The position numbers and the translations under genes were made by a program. Source: Alphaproteobacteria bacterium (GTDB lineage: Bacteria; Pseudomonadota; Alphaproteobacteria; JAGOMX01). Taken from it: DNA of 19,705 nt. The notes beneath the pieces were generated by a model that did no database searches, was not told the origin of the DNA, and was given only the letters and a program-made list of their open reading frames with translations. This document shows, piece after piece, positions 1-8,341 of this stretch. Location of the stretch: positions 1-19,705 of the forward strand of contig JACVCA010000006.1 in the NCBI GenBank assembly GCA_016742295.1, given 5' to 3'. Positions within the stretch are counted from its first letter, which is position 1, and every line of letters starts with the position of its first letter.

Positions 1-3
1 CTT

Positions 4-426
4 TTAGCCCGTGATTTCAATTTCTGCAAAGAAATAAGCTATTTCAGTACGTGCGTTCTCCAGAGAGTCGGAACCATGTACAGAATTTCTTTCAATTGAT
101 TCTGCAAAGTCTTTACGAATTGTTCCCGGTTCAGCATTTGCAGGATTGGTAGCCCCCATAATGTCTCGATGATGGTTAACAGCATTATCTGCTTCCAGCA
201 CCTGTGCAACGATGGGCCCTGAAATCATGAAATCGCAAAGATCATTAAAAAACGGTCGTTCACTATGAACACTGTAAAAAGCTTCTGCTTGTGCACGTGT
301 AAGATGAAGACGCTTTTGCGCTATGATTCGCAAACCTGCACTCTCGAACCGGGCATTAATTGCTCCTGTAAGATTACGCGCTGTAGCGTCAGGTTTTATA
401 ATTGAAAGTGTCCTTTCGGTTGCCAT
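4..426 (-). CDS. ndk: Nucleoside diphosphate kinase
   Basis: Nucleoside diphosphate kinase, which moves the gamma-phosphate of ATP onto other (d)NDPs through a phosphohistidine intermediate in the cytoplasm. The 140-residue length is normal for the family. It opens with the typical beta-strand RTLSIIKPDA (residues 5-14). The active-site motif NSVHGSDS (114-121) carries the catalytic His117. GATNPANAEPGTIR (91-104) is the conserved nucleotide-binding stretch. The ATG at 426 is preceded by a good AGGAG site. The gene is the last of a minus-strand run pepA-holC-ndk, 43 bases after the holC stop, so it is probably co-transcribed with them. It is complete, with TAA at the very edge of the window. 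Identification is secure. Confidence 0.97.
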   Translation of the reverse strand: MATERTLSIIKPDATARNLTGAINARFESAGLRIIAQKRLHLTRAQAEAFYSVHSERPFFNDLCDFMISGPIVAQVLEADNAVNHHRDIMGATNPANAEPGTIRKDFAESIERNSVHGSDSLENARTEIAYFFAEIEITG

Positions 427-469
427 TTACTTTCTCCTCTAGATACCAAAATCTAATTAATATAGGGTT

Positions 470-925
470 TTAAAAATCTAATTTCTTTTCCCAGACTCCT
501 TTAGAGTCTTGTTGCCAATAAGTGATGTTATGTCCGTTGTTGTTGTAATGCTGAATGCGTTTTTTTGCAAGGGCTGTGGCATCATCATCTAGACCGTCGA
601 AAATATCAATACATCTTTCAAAATTTTCTAAAGCAGGAGCGTCTACACTTTCTGTGAGTACCACTATGGTGGCACCATTTAGAGGGTCAGGATTAGCTGA
701 GAGCCAAATAGGTTGATGTTCTGGAAACCCGTCTTTTGAGGAGCCATGCGGTAAGAAAGATCCTGCTGCGTAAGTCCATAGCGCATTATTTAGCATTTCA
801 ACCCGTTCTTCTGACGCTGCAAGCACTAAACTACGTTTGCCTGAAGCAATAATCTTTTCCAAAAGTTTAGGTAAAACTCTCTCAAGAGGTATTGTTGTCA
901 GGTGATATAGGCTAACTTCAGTCAT
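470..925 (-). CDS. holC: DNA polymerase III chi subunit
   Basis: Chi subunit of the DNA polymerase III holoenzyme, the clamp-loader-associated protein that contacts SSB on the lagging strand. The 151 residues match the family: an N-terminal strand starting SLYHLTT, the WTY-x4-FLPHG motif (residues 50-61), QPIWLS (71-76), a central DIFDG (107-111) and the C-terminal YWQQDSKGVWEKK block typical of alphaproteobacterial chi. The start lies 9 bases beyond the pepA stop and has no clear Shine-Dalgarno sequence, so translation is probably coupled to pepA. The order pepA-holC-ndk is common in alphaproteobacteria and supports the call. Confidence 0.93.
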   Translation of the reverse strand: MTEVSLYHLTTIPLERVLPKLLEKIIASGKRSLVLAASEERVEMLNNALWTYAAGSFLPHGSSKDGFPEHQPIWLSANPDPLNGATIVVLTESVDAPALENFERCIDIFDGLDDDATALAKKRIQHYNNNGHNITYWQQDSKGVWEKKLDF

Positions 926-934
926 GAGGCTACT

Positions 935-2434
935 TTATGCTTGATTCTCATAATAATCCTGTATGAAACAATTCAACAAGCGGACACCAAAAGCAGTTGC
1001 ACCTTTTCTAGAAAGTGCAAGGTCCTTTGATGACCAGGTAACCCCTGCAATATCTAGGTGGGCCCAAGGCATTTTATTGACGAACCTTTCTAGAAATTGT
1101 GCTGCAGTAATACTGCCGGCACCCCGGCCACTGCTAATATTTTTTACATCTGCCACATCAGAGTCAATGTCTTTATTGTAATTTTCGTGTAGAGGGAGAC
1201 GCCATAATTTTTCTTCCATTTTTTCACCTGCAGCGCTTAAACGCTCAGCAAGTTCATCATTATTGGAAAATAAACCTGCATATTCATGTCCGAGTGCAAC
1301 AACGATGGCACCTGTAAGTGTTGCAAGGTTCACCATCAATTGAGGTTTAAAACGGTCTTGAGTATACCATAAAGCATCTGCAAGCACGAGCCGCCCTTCC
1401 GCATCGGTATTGAGAACTTCGATTGTTTGTCCTGACATTGTTGTGACAATATCGCCTGGACGTTGTGCGGACCCTGAAGGCATGTTTTCAACAATTCCAA
1501 TGACACCTACAGCATTAATGGCTGCTTTACGGCCCGCAAGGGCTTTCATAAGCCCCATTACAACAGCAGCTCCGCCCATGTCTGCCTTCATTTCATCCAT
1601 GTTAGCTGCAGGTTTAAGGCTGATACCACCGGTATCAAAAGTGACTCCCTTGCCAATAAAGGCTAGAGGTTGGTCATTCTTATTACCGCCCTGCCATTGC
1701 ATTACTGCTAATTGCGATTCACGGATACTGCCTTGCCCTACGCCAAGAAGTGCACCCATGCCAAGCGCTTTCATTTGCTTCTCGTTTAAGATTTCGACTT
1801 TGACGCCAAGTTTAGAAAGCTCTTTTGCTTTTTCTGCAAGTGTTTCGGGATAGATAACATTCGGAGGTTCAGAAACGACTTCGCGTGTTAAAAAGATACC
1901 ATCGGAGAGTTTTTTAAGAGGTTCAAAGGCTGCCTTTGCAGCTGCTGCATCTTTTACGATGAAAGAAAGTTGAGTTAGCTTCGGCTTGTCTTCTTCTTTA
2001 ATCGTCGTACGGTATTTATCGAATCGCCAATCACGCAGTAGTGATCCAAGCGCTATTTTCCCTGATGTTTCTGCCAACGAGACGTGTCTTGCTTCAATAT
2101 CTTCTAAGCGGATTTCAGCATGCGTGACAGAAGTCTTGCGAAGCTGCCCTACAATTCGCCCTCCAAGCGTATAAAGCTGCTTTTCATCAATGCTCTCTTT
2201 ATCTCCTAAGCCTACCACCAAGACATAATCTGTATCAATACCATAAAGAGCAGAGAGTAGCAGAGCATTATCTTTCAAACCTTTAAATTCTGCCGATTTA
2301 AGAGCTTTTGAAAGAGCGCCTTGACTTTTTTGATCAAGCTCATCTGCTTGTTTTGAAAATATCCGGTCCTTGTAGACGCCTATCACAACTGCATTTGCTT
2401 TACGCGTAGGGTTGGTTGAAAATAGAATTTCCAT
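935..2434 (-). CDS. pepA: Leucyl aminopeptidase (cytosol aminopeptidase, M17)
   Basis: M17 leucyl aminopeptidase, a two-metal enzyme that removes N-terminal residues from peptides in the cytosol; in some bacteria PepA also binds DNA. As 499 residues it has the usual length. The catalytic domain shows the family metal and catalytic residues at K262, D267, K274, D285, D344 and E346, with R348, inside GKGVTFDTGG and the signature NTDAEGRL. Start choice: an in-frame ATG at 2446 would add four residues (MEKC) but has no ribosome site. The ATG at 2434 has GGAG about 7 bases upstream and gives MEILF, which aligns with the MEFS start of E. coli PepA. First gene of the pepA-holC-ndk run. Identification is secure; the start is likely. 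Confidence 0.95.
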   Translation of the reverse strand: MEILFSTNPTRKANAVVIGVYKDRIFSKQADELDQKSQGALSKALKSAEFKGLKDNALLLSALYGIDTDYVLVVGLGDKESIDEKQLYTLGGRIVGQLRKTSVTHAEIRLEDIEARHVSLAETSGKIALGSLLRDWRFDKYRTTIKEEDKPKLTQLSFIVKDAAAAKAAFEPLKKLSDGIFLTREVVSEPPNVIYPETLAEKAKELSKLGVKVEILNEKQMKALGMGALLGVGQGSIRESQLAVMQWQGGNKNDQPLAFIGKGVTFDTGGISLKPAANMDEMKADMGGAAVVMGLMKALAGRKAAINAVGVIGIVENMPSGSAQRPGDIVTTMSGQTIEVLNTDAEGRLVLADALWYTQDRFKPQLMVNLATLTGAIVVALGHEYAGLFSNNDELAERLSAAGEKMEEKLWRLPLHENYNKDIDSDVADVKNISSGRGAGSITAAQFLERFVNKMPWAHLDIAGVTWSSKDLALSRKGATAFGVRLLNCFIQDYYENQA

Positions 2435-2464
2435 GCATTTCTCCATCGTTTAGTTCACGGTATT

Positions 2465-2498
2465 ATTATAAGTTTGAAAGTTTAAAGTATCTTCAAAC
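2465..2498 (-). promoter_or_regulatory. Candidate pepA promoter -10 with overlapping inverted repeat
   Basis: A perfect TATAAT lies on the minus strand at 2470-2465, about 30 bases upstream of the pepA start. The -35 is poor. A perfect 7-base inverted repeat, GTTTGAA (2472-2478) and TTCAAAC (2492-2498), covers the spacer and -35 position. A repressor or activator site is possible but is only inferred from position. Confidence 0.4.
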
Positions 2499-2562
2499 AA
2501 TCCAAATTGTGAACGAAAATTTAATCTCTTTATGTTGATATCAAGAGAACGGGTTAGAGTAA

Positions 2563-3390
2563 ATGTTCTTGAGAGAGATGACAGTGAACTATTTCTTTTT
2601 TTTATATGCTTCCTTAAGTATGTTTTTTTTCGTGCCTTGCGATTTTTCTCATGCGCTTGTACCCCATCATGCGTATTACAATGTCGCTTTGGTCTCAGCA
2701 AACAGTAAAAGTGAGGTCATAGGTGCGGAAGGGACAATGGAGTTAAAAATGGCTGACGTATGTGAAGGTTGGACCATAGAACAACAATCTGAAACCACTC
2801 TCTCATTAAGAGAAGCTGCTGTTGAGGTCATGTCTTCGCATTATGTTGCCTGGGAATCTAAAGGAGGAAATCAACTACGTTTTTATGCAAATCGCGCCCT
2901 TAATGGTATCACTGCAGAAAATATTAAAGGAGAAGCAAATTTTGATGTAGACGGAGGCGAAAGCCACATTGAGTTTCAAAAGCCTGAGGTCCTTAGAGTC
3001 TCTATGGCACCGGGGACAGTCCCACCCCTCAAGCACCTGATGCGACTTTTAAATGCTGCTAAGACCGGTCACGATATGGTAAGTAGCGATGTGTTTGACG
3101 GAAGCTCATTTGGCAATTCTGTTCATATCGATACATTTATCGCCAAACAAAAACCTTACTGCAGTATTAAGAAAATGAAAGATCTTAAAGGACCTGTTTA
3201 TCCCATGCAATTAGCAGTTTATGGGATTGAGGCTAAGGAGGCGCTGCCCAACCTCGAGATTCAACAAAATTTTTACCCCAACGGTGTAATGTGCTCTTAC
3301 ACGGTTAATTTTGGTAATTTCAAAGTCAAGGGGACGCTTCAGCAGGTAGACTATTTACCGCAAGCTTCATGCCAGCGGATAAAATCTTGA
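2563..3390 (+). CDS. eipB: EipB-family periplasmic cell-envelope integrity protein (DUF1849)
   Basis: Homologue of the alphaproteobacterial EipB/DUF1849 family, periplasmic beta-spiral proteins needed for envelope integrity in Brucella, where EipB is linked to the TPR protein TtpA. A hydrophobic signal segment spans about residues 9-31. The mature part begins with HHAYYNVAL, then EVIGAEGTMELKMADVCEGW, which fits the family start (gly-x-leu strand, then Asp-x-Cys-x-Gly-Trp/Tyr). Cys67 and Cys270 sit where the Brucella protein has its conserved disulfide pair; C200 and C244 are extra. The start at 2563 has only a weak TTAGAG site. ATG 2578, five codons in, is an alternative and leaves the signal peptide intact. 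It is divergent from pepA and followed directly by rpmG. The symbol is given by family resemblance only. Confidence 0.82.
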   Translation: MFLREMTVNYFFFLYASLSMFFFVPCDFSHALVPHHAYYNVALVSANSKSEVIGAEGTMELKMADVCEGWTIEQQSETTLSLREAAVEVMSSHYVAWESKGGNQLRFYANRALNGITAENIKGEANFDVDGGESHIEFQKPEVLRVSMAPGTVPPLKHLMRLLNAAKTGHDMVSSDVFDGSSFGNSVHIDTFIAKQKPYCSIKKMKDLKGPVYPMQLAVYGIEAKEALPNLEIQQNFYPNGVMCSYTVNFGNFKVKGTLQQVDYLPQASCQRIKS

Positions 3391-3414
3391 CAAGTGTGTT
3401 TGTTTTAGTAGTAT
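3387..3414 (+). promoter_or_regulatory. Sigma70-type promoter of rpmG
   Basis: TTGACA at 3387-3392, a 16-base spacer and TAGTAT at 3409-3414, with the start of rpmG 33 bases downstream. The -35 box overlaps the eipB stop codon, so rpmG can be expressed independently of eipB. Confidence 0.55.
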
Positions 3415-3447
3415 CTCGCTAAGATTAATTTTAAAAGGCATAAAACC

Positions 3448-3615
3448 ATGGCTAAAGGCAATACATTAACAATTAAACTTGTAAGCACTGCTGATACAGG
3501 TTTTTATTATGTTACTAAAAAAAATCCACGCACAAAGACTGAAAAGTTTGAATTTCGCAAATACGATCCGGTTGTACGCAAGCATGTGATCTTTAAAGAA
3601 GCTAAGATTAAATAA
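3448..3615 (+). CDS. rpmG: 50S ribosomal protein L33
   Basis: A 55-residue protein, basic throughout, read directly from the sequence: it begins MAKGNTLTIKLVSTADTGFY and ends with FKEAKIK. The pattern YYVTKKNPRTKTEK followed by KYDPVVRKHV is the L33 signature of proteobacteria. It has no cysteine, so it is the zinc-free form of L33. AAGG lies about 9 bases before the ATG. It is convergent with rnr, 87 bases away. In many alphaproteobacteria rpmG lies downstream of rnr on the same strand, so the opposite orientation here points to a local inversion (inference). Confidence 0.96.
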   Translation: MAKGNTLTIKLVSTADTGFYYVTKKNPRTKTEKFEFRKYDPVVRKHVIFKEAKIK

Positions 3616-3702
3616 TCTCCTTTATTATCTCCCTTAGAGCTTCCCAATGAGGATAACAGAGGGGTAGATGACAATACCTATCAAATATCAGTTCAATTAT
3701 AG

Positions 3703-5922
3703 TTAAGATTTCTTAGCCTTTTTACGCTTGGCAGAGTTGGTTTTATCTCTTCGGCGAATGCTTGGTTGTTGCAAAGATTTAAGCATTGAAAATTCAAGCC
3801 CCCCTGTTACCGGCTCAACTTTCTCAAGTTTTACCATCACCATATCTCCCAAACGGAAGCAAAGTCTCCTACTGCGTCCTAAAAGCCACTGGTGTTTTTC
3901 ATCAAAGTGATAATAATCGTGGGGCAAAGCTCTGATTGGGATGAGTCCTGTTGCTCCAGAATGGTCGACTGTCACAAATAATCCAAAATTGGTTACCCCC
4001 GAAATACGGCATTTAAATTCTTGGCCGATTTGACCCTGCATAAAAAGTGCAATAAAACGGTCGACCGTAATACGTTCCGCTTGAGCAGCCCGCCTTTCTG
4101 TGGCTGAGATATGTGTGCCAATTTCAGCAAAGCGGCTGCCATCTTCTGCTAGTAGTCCTCCCTCACCAAATTTTAAGCCCGAAATTAACGCGCGATGAAC
4201 AAGTATGTCAGAGTAGCGGCGAATTGGAGAGGTAAAGTGGCAATAGTTAGTAAGCCCAAGGCCAAAGTGGCCGATATTATCCGGATTATATTCAGCTTGT
4301 GCTTGAGTGCGTAAAATTAGCTCGTTTACAATATTTGCAAACGGTGTTTGGCTGACCTGCTTGCATAGATCACTTAAGTATTGCGCCTCAATCTGCTGAG
4401 ACTTTTTAAATTTGATTTCTATCCCTGCAAGAAAATTATGTAAACTAAAAACTTTAGCAGGATCGGGGCGATCATGAATACGATACATGCAGGGTTGTCG
4501 TTTGTTTTCAAGGGTGATTGCAGCTGCAACGTTGGCAGCAATCATGAGCTCTTCAATTAAGCGGTGGCTATCAAAGCGCGTACGAAGTTTGATCTCTTGA
4601 ATATTACCTTTATTATCCAGAATAATGCGGCGCTCCGGCAAATCAAGATCGAGGCTGCCGCGTTTTAACCTGGCTTTCGTCAAAGCTTTAAAAACCCCGT
4701 ACAAAGGGGCAATATGAGTCTTGGTAAAATCTTTGCTTAGGTGTGAAGTATCACCCTCATAAGCGTTTTGCACTTGCGTGTAGGTTAAACGGGCAGCAGA
4801 TTTCATAATGCCGCGCACGAAGTGATGGCGTATAAGCTTTCCTTGGGAATTAAACCATAAGTGAACGGCAAGGCAGGCGCGTTCAACATTAGGTTTTAAA
4901 GAACACATCTCATTGGAAAGAGCTTCAGGGAGCATGGGGATGACACGGTCAGCAAAATAAACAGAATTGCCGCGCTCAAAAGCTGTTTGATCCAGGGCAT
5001 CTTGTGGTCTGACATAGTAGGCCACATCAGCAATCCCAACTATAGCATGCCAACCTCCTGGGTTTTCTGGATTTTGGTCAGGTTCAGCCCAAACCGCATC
5101 ATCAAAATCGCGGGCATCTTCATCATCAATTGTTATAAGCGGAATGGAACGTAGGTCTTCACGATCACTAAGAGGAGGTAAGGTTGCTGTAGCAGCAAGC
5201 CTTTCTGCTTCTCTGCTAAATTCATGGGGCAACCCCAATTCATGGATAGCAATTAAAGTAATCGACCTGGGATCATCCATTGAGCCAATAACCTTAACAA
5301 TCGTGGCCTGCGCTGCCTTTCCTTGACCTATTCCCTGAATCTCAGCAAGAACAATATCGCCGTTTTTGACATTGGTAAATGAGGTAGGGGTCACCGGAAA
5401 TACTTCACGGATTTTGCGGTCACTTGGGATCAGCCATCCTCCGCGTTCAGTCTTTTCAAATCGTCCAACAAGTTGTTGTGCCTCAAGCTTTTCAAAGACA
5501 CGAATAACGCGCCCTTCACAGGTATGAGAGTCAATCCATTCCAAACGCACCCGGACATGTACGCCGATCTCTATGTTAACATGCGAATGGCCTTTGTGAA
5601 GCCTGGGAGCAAGGATATAGATTTTTGGGTGTGGTTTGTCAGAGGGCCAATCAACTGGAGACCCTATAAATTCTCCTTCAGCTGAAATTGCAGTGATTTC
5701 AACATCTACAAATTGCGGACTCTCGGTGAGTTGATAGGTGCCTGAGCTGCGTTTAATGAGGTCTTCTTGCTCAAGTTCTTTTAAAATGGTTTTGAGTAAA
5801 ATTCGAGTTTGATCTTTAATATTAAAGGCCCGGGCAATATTCCGGCGGGTGGGAGGCAAGAGCTGGGATTTAATAAACTCAAAGATATCTGCTTTTGTAA
5901 AGGATACTGTTGGATGCTTCAT
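3703..5922 (-). CDS. rnr: Ribonuclease R
   Basis: Processive 3'-5' exoribonuclease of the RNase II/R family, which degrades structured RNA including rRNA and mRNA fragments. The 739 residues show the full RNase R order: N-terminal winged helix (about 8-60), cold-shock-like OB domains (about 70-220), RNB domain (about 258-580) and S1 domain (about 633-715). The active-site block TIDDEDARDFDDA places the metal-binding aspartates at 266, 272, 274 and 275. The RNB signature GHFGLGLTNYCHFTSPIRRYSD begins at residue 551. The tail (from about 723) is Lys/Arg-rich, as in other RNase R proteins that bind structured RNA. The ATG lies 2 bases after the topA stop, so translation is probably by reinitiation. 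Nothing appears broken. Confidence 0.97.
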   Translation of the reverse strand: MKHPTVSFTKADIFEFIKSQLLPPTRRNIARAFNIKDQTRILLKTILKELEQEDLIKRSSGTYQLTESPQFVDVEITAISAEGEFIGSPVDWPSDKPHPKIYILAPRLHKGHSHVNIEIGVHVRVRLEWIDSHTCEGRVIRVFEKLEAQQLVGRFEKTERGGWLIPSDRKIREVFPVTPTSFTNVKNGDIVLAEIQGIGQGKAAQATIVKVIGSMDDPRSITLIAIHELGLPHEFSREAERLAATATLPPLSDREDLRSIPLITIDDEDARDFDDAVWAEPDQNPENPGGWHAIVGIADVAYYVRPQDALDQTAFERGNSVYFADRVIPMLPEALSNEMCSLKPNVERACLAVHLWFNSQGKLIRHHFVRGIMKSAARLTYTQVQNAYEGDTSHLSKDFTKTHIAPLYGVFKALTKARLKRGSLDLDLPERRIILDNKGNIQEIKLRTRFDSHRLIEELMIAANVAAAITLENKRQPCMYRIHDRPDPAKVFSLHNFLAGIEIKFKKSQQIEAQYLSDLCKQVSQTPFANIVNELILRTQAQAEYNPDNIGHFGLGLTNYCHFTSPIRRYSDILVHRALISGLKFGEGGLLAEDGSRFAEIGTHISATERRAAQAERITVDRFIALFMQGQIGQEFKCRISGVTNFGLFVTVDHSGATGLIPIRALPHDYYHFDEKHQWLLGRSRRLCFRLGDMVMVKLEKVEPVTGGLEFSMLKSLQQPSIRRRDKTNSAKRKKAKKS

Positions 5923-5924
5923 AC

Positions 5925-8333
5925 CTATGTCTTAGTAGCCTTACTGGGCTTCTTTTTCCCTTTTGGTTTTGTGGTTTTTTTCTTAACAACGGTCTTGGGT
6001 TTTTTAGGGGGTCTTTCTTTCTTTTCAGGCGCTTGAGCAATAATTTCAAGAGCCCTATCCAGGGAAACGGTTAAGATATCTTCATCACCTTTAAGCGAAA
6101 GAAAGCGGCCTTGATATTTAATATAAGGCCCGAAGCGTCCAATCGCTCCTGTTATTTCCTCACTTGTGTCAGGATGAACTCCAATCAAACGGGGAAGGGC
6201 ACTCAAGGCCAATGCAGTTTCAAACGTGACCTCATCGATACTCATTTGACTAGGAATTGCAATACGTTTGGGTTTTTCTTTTGATTTTGGGACGGCTTCC
6301 CCCCATTGAAGATAAAACCCATAGGGGCCTTTTCTTAATGTAATGTTTAGGTTGGTTTTGGGATCAATCCCCAGTTCTTTTGGTTCTGTGTTGAGAGACT
6401 CATTTGCACCCTTATCATCACTACTTCCCAATTGCCTTGTAAAGGAACATTCAGGATAATTTGAACAGCCCACAAAGGCACCATACCGTCCCACTTTTAA
6501 GCTCAGCTGACCTTCGGTGCATTTGGGGCATATTCGGGGGTCTTTGCCTTCTTCCACCACCGGAAATAACATTTTAGCTAAATCTTCATTCAAGCTATCA
6601 AGTACTTGGGTAATAGTAAGGCCAGTCGCACCTTCAACTGCATGATGGAAATCAGTCCAAAACGTACTCAGTACTTGTTTCCACTTCAATCGTCCGCCTG
6701 AAATTTCATCCAGCTGTTCTTCAAGTTCGGCCGTAAAATCAAATTGGACATACTTAGCAAAGAAGTTAATTAAAAACGCTGTTACAATGCGTCCCCTATC
6801 TTTAGGCTTTAACTGTTTCTTTTCAATGTTGATGTAATCGCGATCTTGCAATGTCTGCAAAATTGAAGCGTACGTCGAAGGCCGTCCAATGCCTAGTTCT
6901 TCCATTTTTTTTACCAGGCTCGCTTCACTATAACGTGGTGGAGGTTGAGTGAAGTGTTGCTGAGGTGTTACCAATTTAACAGTAAATGCGTCGCCAACAT
7001 TAACGGGAGGTAGAAGGCCTTCTTGCTCTTCCTCTTCATCATCTCGTCCTTCTTGATACACTTTTAGAAAGCCATCAAAAGCAACCGAAGAGCCTGTCGC
7101 ACGTAAAACCACCTTGTTGCTTTGGTTGCTGAAATCAATGGCAACTTGATCAATAAGTGCACTTTCCATTTGTGATGCAACAAAGCGTTTCCATATCAAG
7201 CTATAAACCTTGAATTGATCTGGTTGCAGGAGGTGAGATAATTTCTTAGGGTCGAGCGTAACATTTGTGGGACGTATAGCTTCATGGGCTTCTTGTGCAT
7301 TTTTAGCTTTCGTCTTGTAAGTCCTTGGTTTTTCCGGCAGATAAGTTTTTCCAAATTCTGTTTTAATATAAGCCCGCGAAGCATTAAGAGCTTCTGTAGC
7401 AATGTTGAGGCTATCTGTACGCATATAGGTAATGAGACCTGTAACTTCGCCACCAATGTCGACCCCTTCATAAAGTTGTTGCGCGATGCGCATGGTACGA
7501 CTGCCTCCAAATCCCAGCTTCCTAAAAGCCTCTTGCTGTAAGGTTGAGGTTGTAAATGGGGGGGCCGGGTGGCGTTTGGTTTGCTTTTTCTCAATGTGTG
7601 TTACGGTATAGTCATTACTTTTAATTATTTTAACCGCCTTCTGGGCTGCAACTTCATTAGCAAGAGAAAATTTTTCAAGCTTTTGGCCTTCTAAATGGGT
7701 CAACCGTGTTGAAATGTGGGAAACTTTGTTGCCTTTAAGCTCTGCTAAAACTGACCAATATTCTTGAGAAATAAAAGCTTCAATCTCATCTTCACGATCG
7801 GTAATGAGGCGCAAGGCTACGGATTGTACACGCCCTGCAGAGCGACTGCCAGGTAATTTGCGCCATAAAATAGGTGATAAAGTAAAGCCAACTAGATAAT
7901 CCAGGGCTCTTCGAGCAAGGTAAGCTTCAACGAGATCTTGATCAAGCTCACGTGGATTATTAATAGCGTCAGTGACAGCAGTCTTGGTAATTTCATGAAA
8001 GACGACGCGTTTGACGGAAATATTTTTTAATGCACCGCGCTTATTGAGGACCTCCCATACATGCCATGATATGGCTTCACCTTCCCGGTCAGGGTCAGTC
8101 GCGAGAAAAAGTTCATTTGAATTTTTTAAAGCGTGAATAATATCTTTCAGGTGCTTTTCAGAATTACTGTCTGTCTCCCAGGTCATAAGAAAATCATCAT
8201 CAGGCTTCACAGAGCCGTTTTTTGAAGGTAAATCACGAACATGCCCATAGCTTGCGAGGATCTGATAATCACTTCCAAGATATTTATTAATTGTTTTTGC
8301 TTTGGTAGGTGACTCTACAATAACAAGTTTCAT
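5925..8333 (-). CDS. topA: DNA topoisomerase I (type IA)
   Basis: Type IA topoisomerase that relaxes negative supercoils through a 5'-phosphotyrosine link. The TOPRIM domain starts at residue 2 (LVIVESPTKAKTI, E7) and has ATDPDREGE with D80, D82 and E84. The catalytic tyrosine is Y303 in LITYMRTDS. GIGRPSTYASI (481-491) is the conserved fold-closing motif. The C-terminal part contains one C4 zinc finger (C602, C605, C623, C629), topoisomerase repeat-like segments such as RKGPYGFYLQWG and RFGPYIKY, and a Lys/Pro-rich tail of about 35 residues. The 802-residue length is usual for alphaproteobacteria. It starts 8 bases after the dprA stop with a poor ribosome site (GGAT about 12 bases away), in line with operon translation. 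Confidence 0.97.
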   Translation of the reverse strand: MKLVIVESPTKAKTINKYLGSDYQILASYGHVRDLPSKNGSVKPDDDFLMTWETDSNSEKHLKDIIHALKNSNELFLATDPDREGEAISWHVWEVLNKRGALKNISVKRVVFHEITKTAVTDAINNPRELDQDLVEAYLARRALDYLVGFTLSPILWRKLPGSRSAGRVQSVALRLITDREDEIEAFISQEYWSVLAELKGNKVSHISTRLTHLEGQKLEKFSLANEVAAQKAVKIIKSNDYTVTHIEKKQTKRHPAPPFTTSTLQQEAFRKLGFGGSRTMRIAQQLYEGVDIGGEVTGLITYMRTDSLNIATEALNASRAYIKTEFGKTYLPEKPRTYKTKAKNAQEAHEAIRPTNVTLDPKKLSHLLQPDQFKVYSLIWKRFVASQMESALIDQVAIDFSNQSNKVVLRATGSSVAFDGFLKVYQEGRDDEEEEQEGLLPPVNVGDAFTVKLVTPQQHFTQPPPRYSEASLVKKMEELGIGRPSTYASILQTLQDRDYINIEKKQLKPKDRGRIVTAFLINFFAKYVQFDFTAELEEQLDEISGGRLKWKQVLSTFWTDFHHAVEGATGLTITQVLDSLNEDLAKMLFPVVEEGKDPRICPKCTEGQLSLKVGRYGAFVGCSNYPECSFTRQLGSSDDKGANESLNTEPKELGIDPKTNLNITLRKGPYGFYLQWGEAVPKSKEKPKRIAIPSQMSIDEVTFETALALSALPRLIGVHPDTSEEITGAIGRFGPYIKYQGRFLSLKGDEDILTVSLDRALEIIAQAPEKKERPPKKPKTVVKKKTTKPKGKKKPSKATKT

Positions 8334-8341
8334 TGTATATT

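Noticed and set aside
2450..2701. Open frame of 83 codons on the minus strand between pepA and the eipB-like gene
   Set aside because: It overlaps the eipB signal peptide and the pepA promoter, is Arg/Lys/Asn/Ser-rich without a domain, and has no ribosome site.
3616..3702. Possible terminator between rpmG and rnr
   Set aside because: Only a short, mismatched TTATC/GATAA pairing could be found, with no U-tract.
5925..6030. Lys-rich tails of TopA and RNase R considered as unusual
   Set aside because: Basic tails are common in both families.
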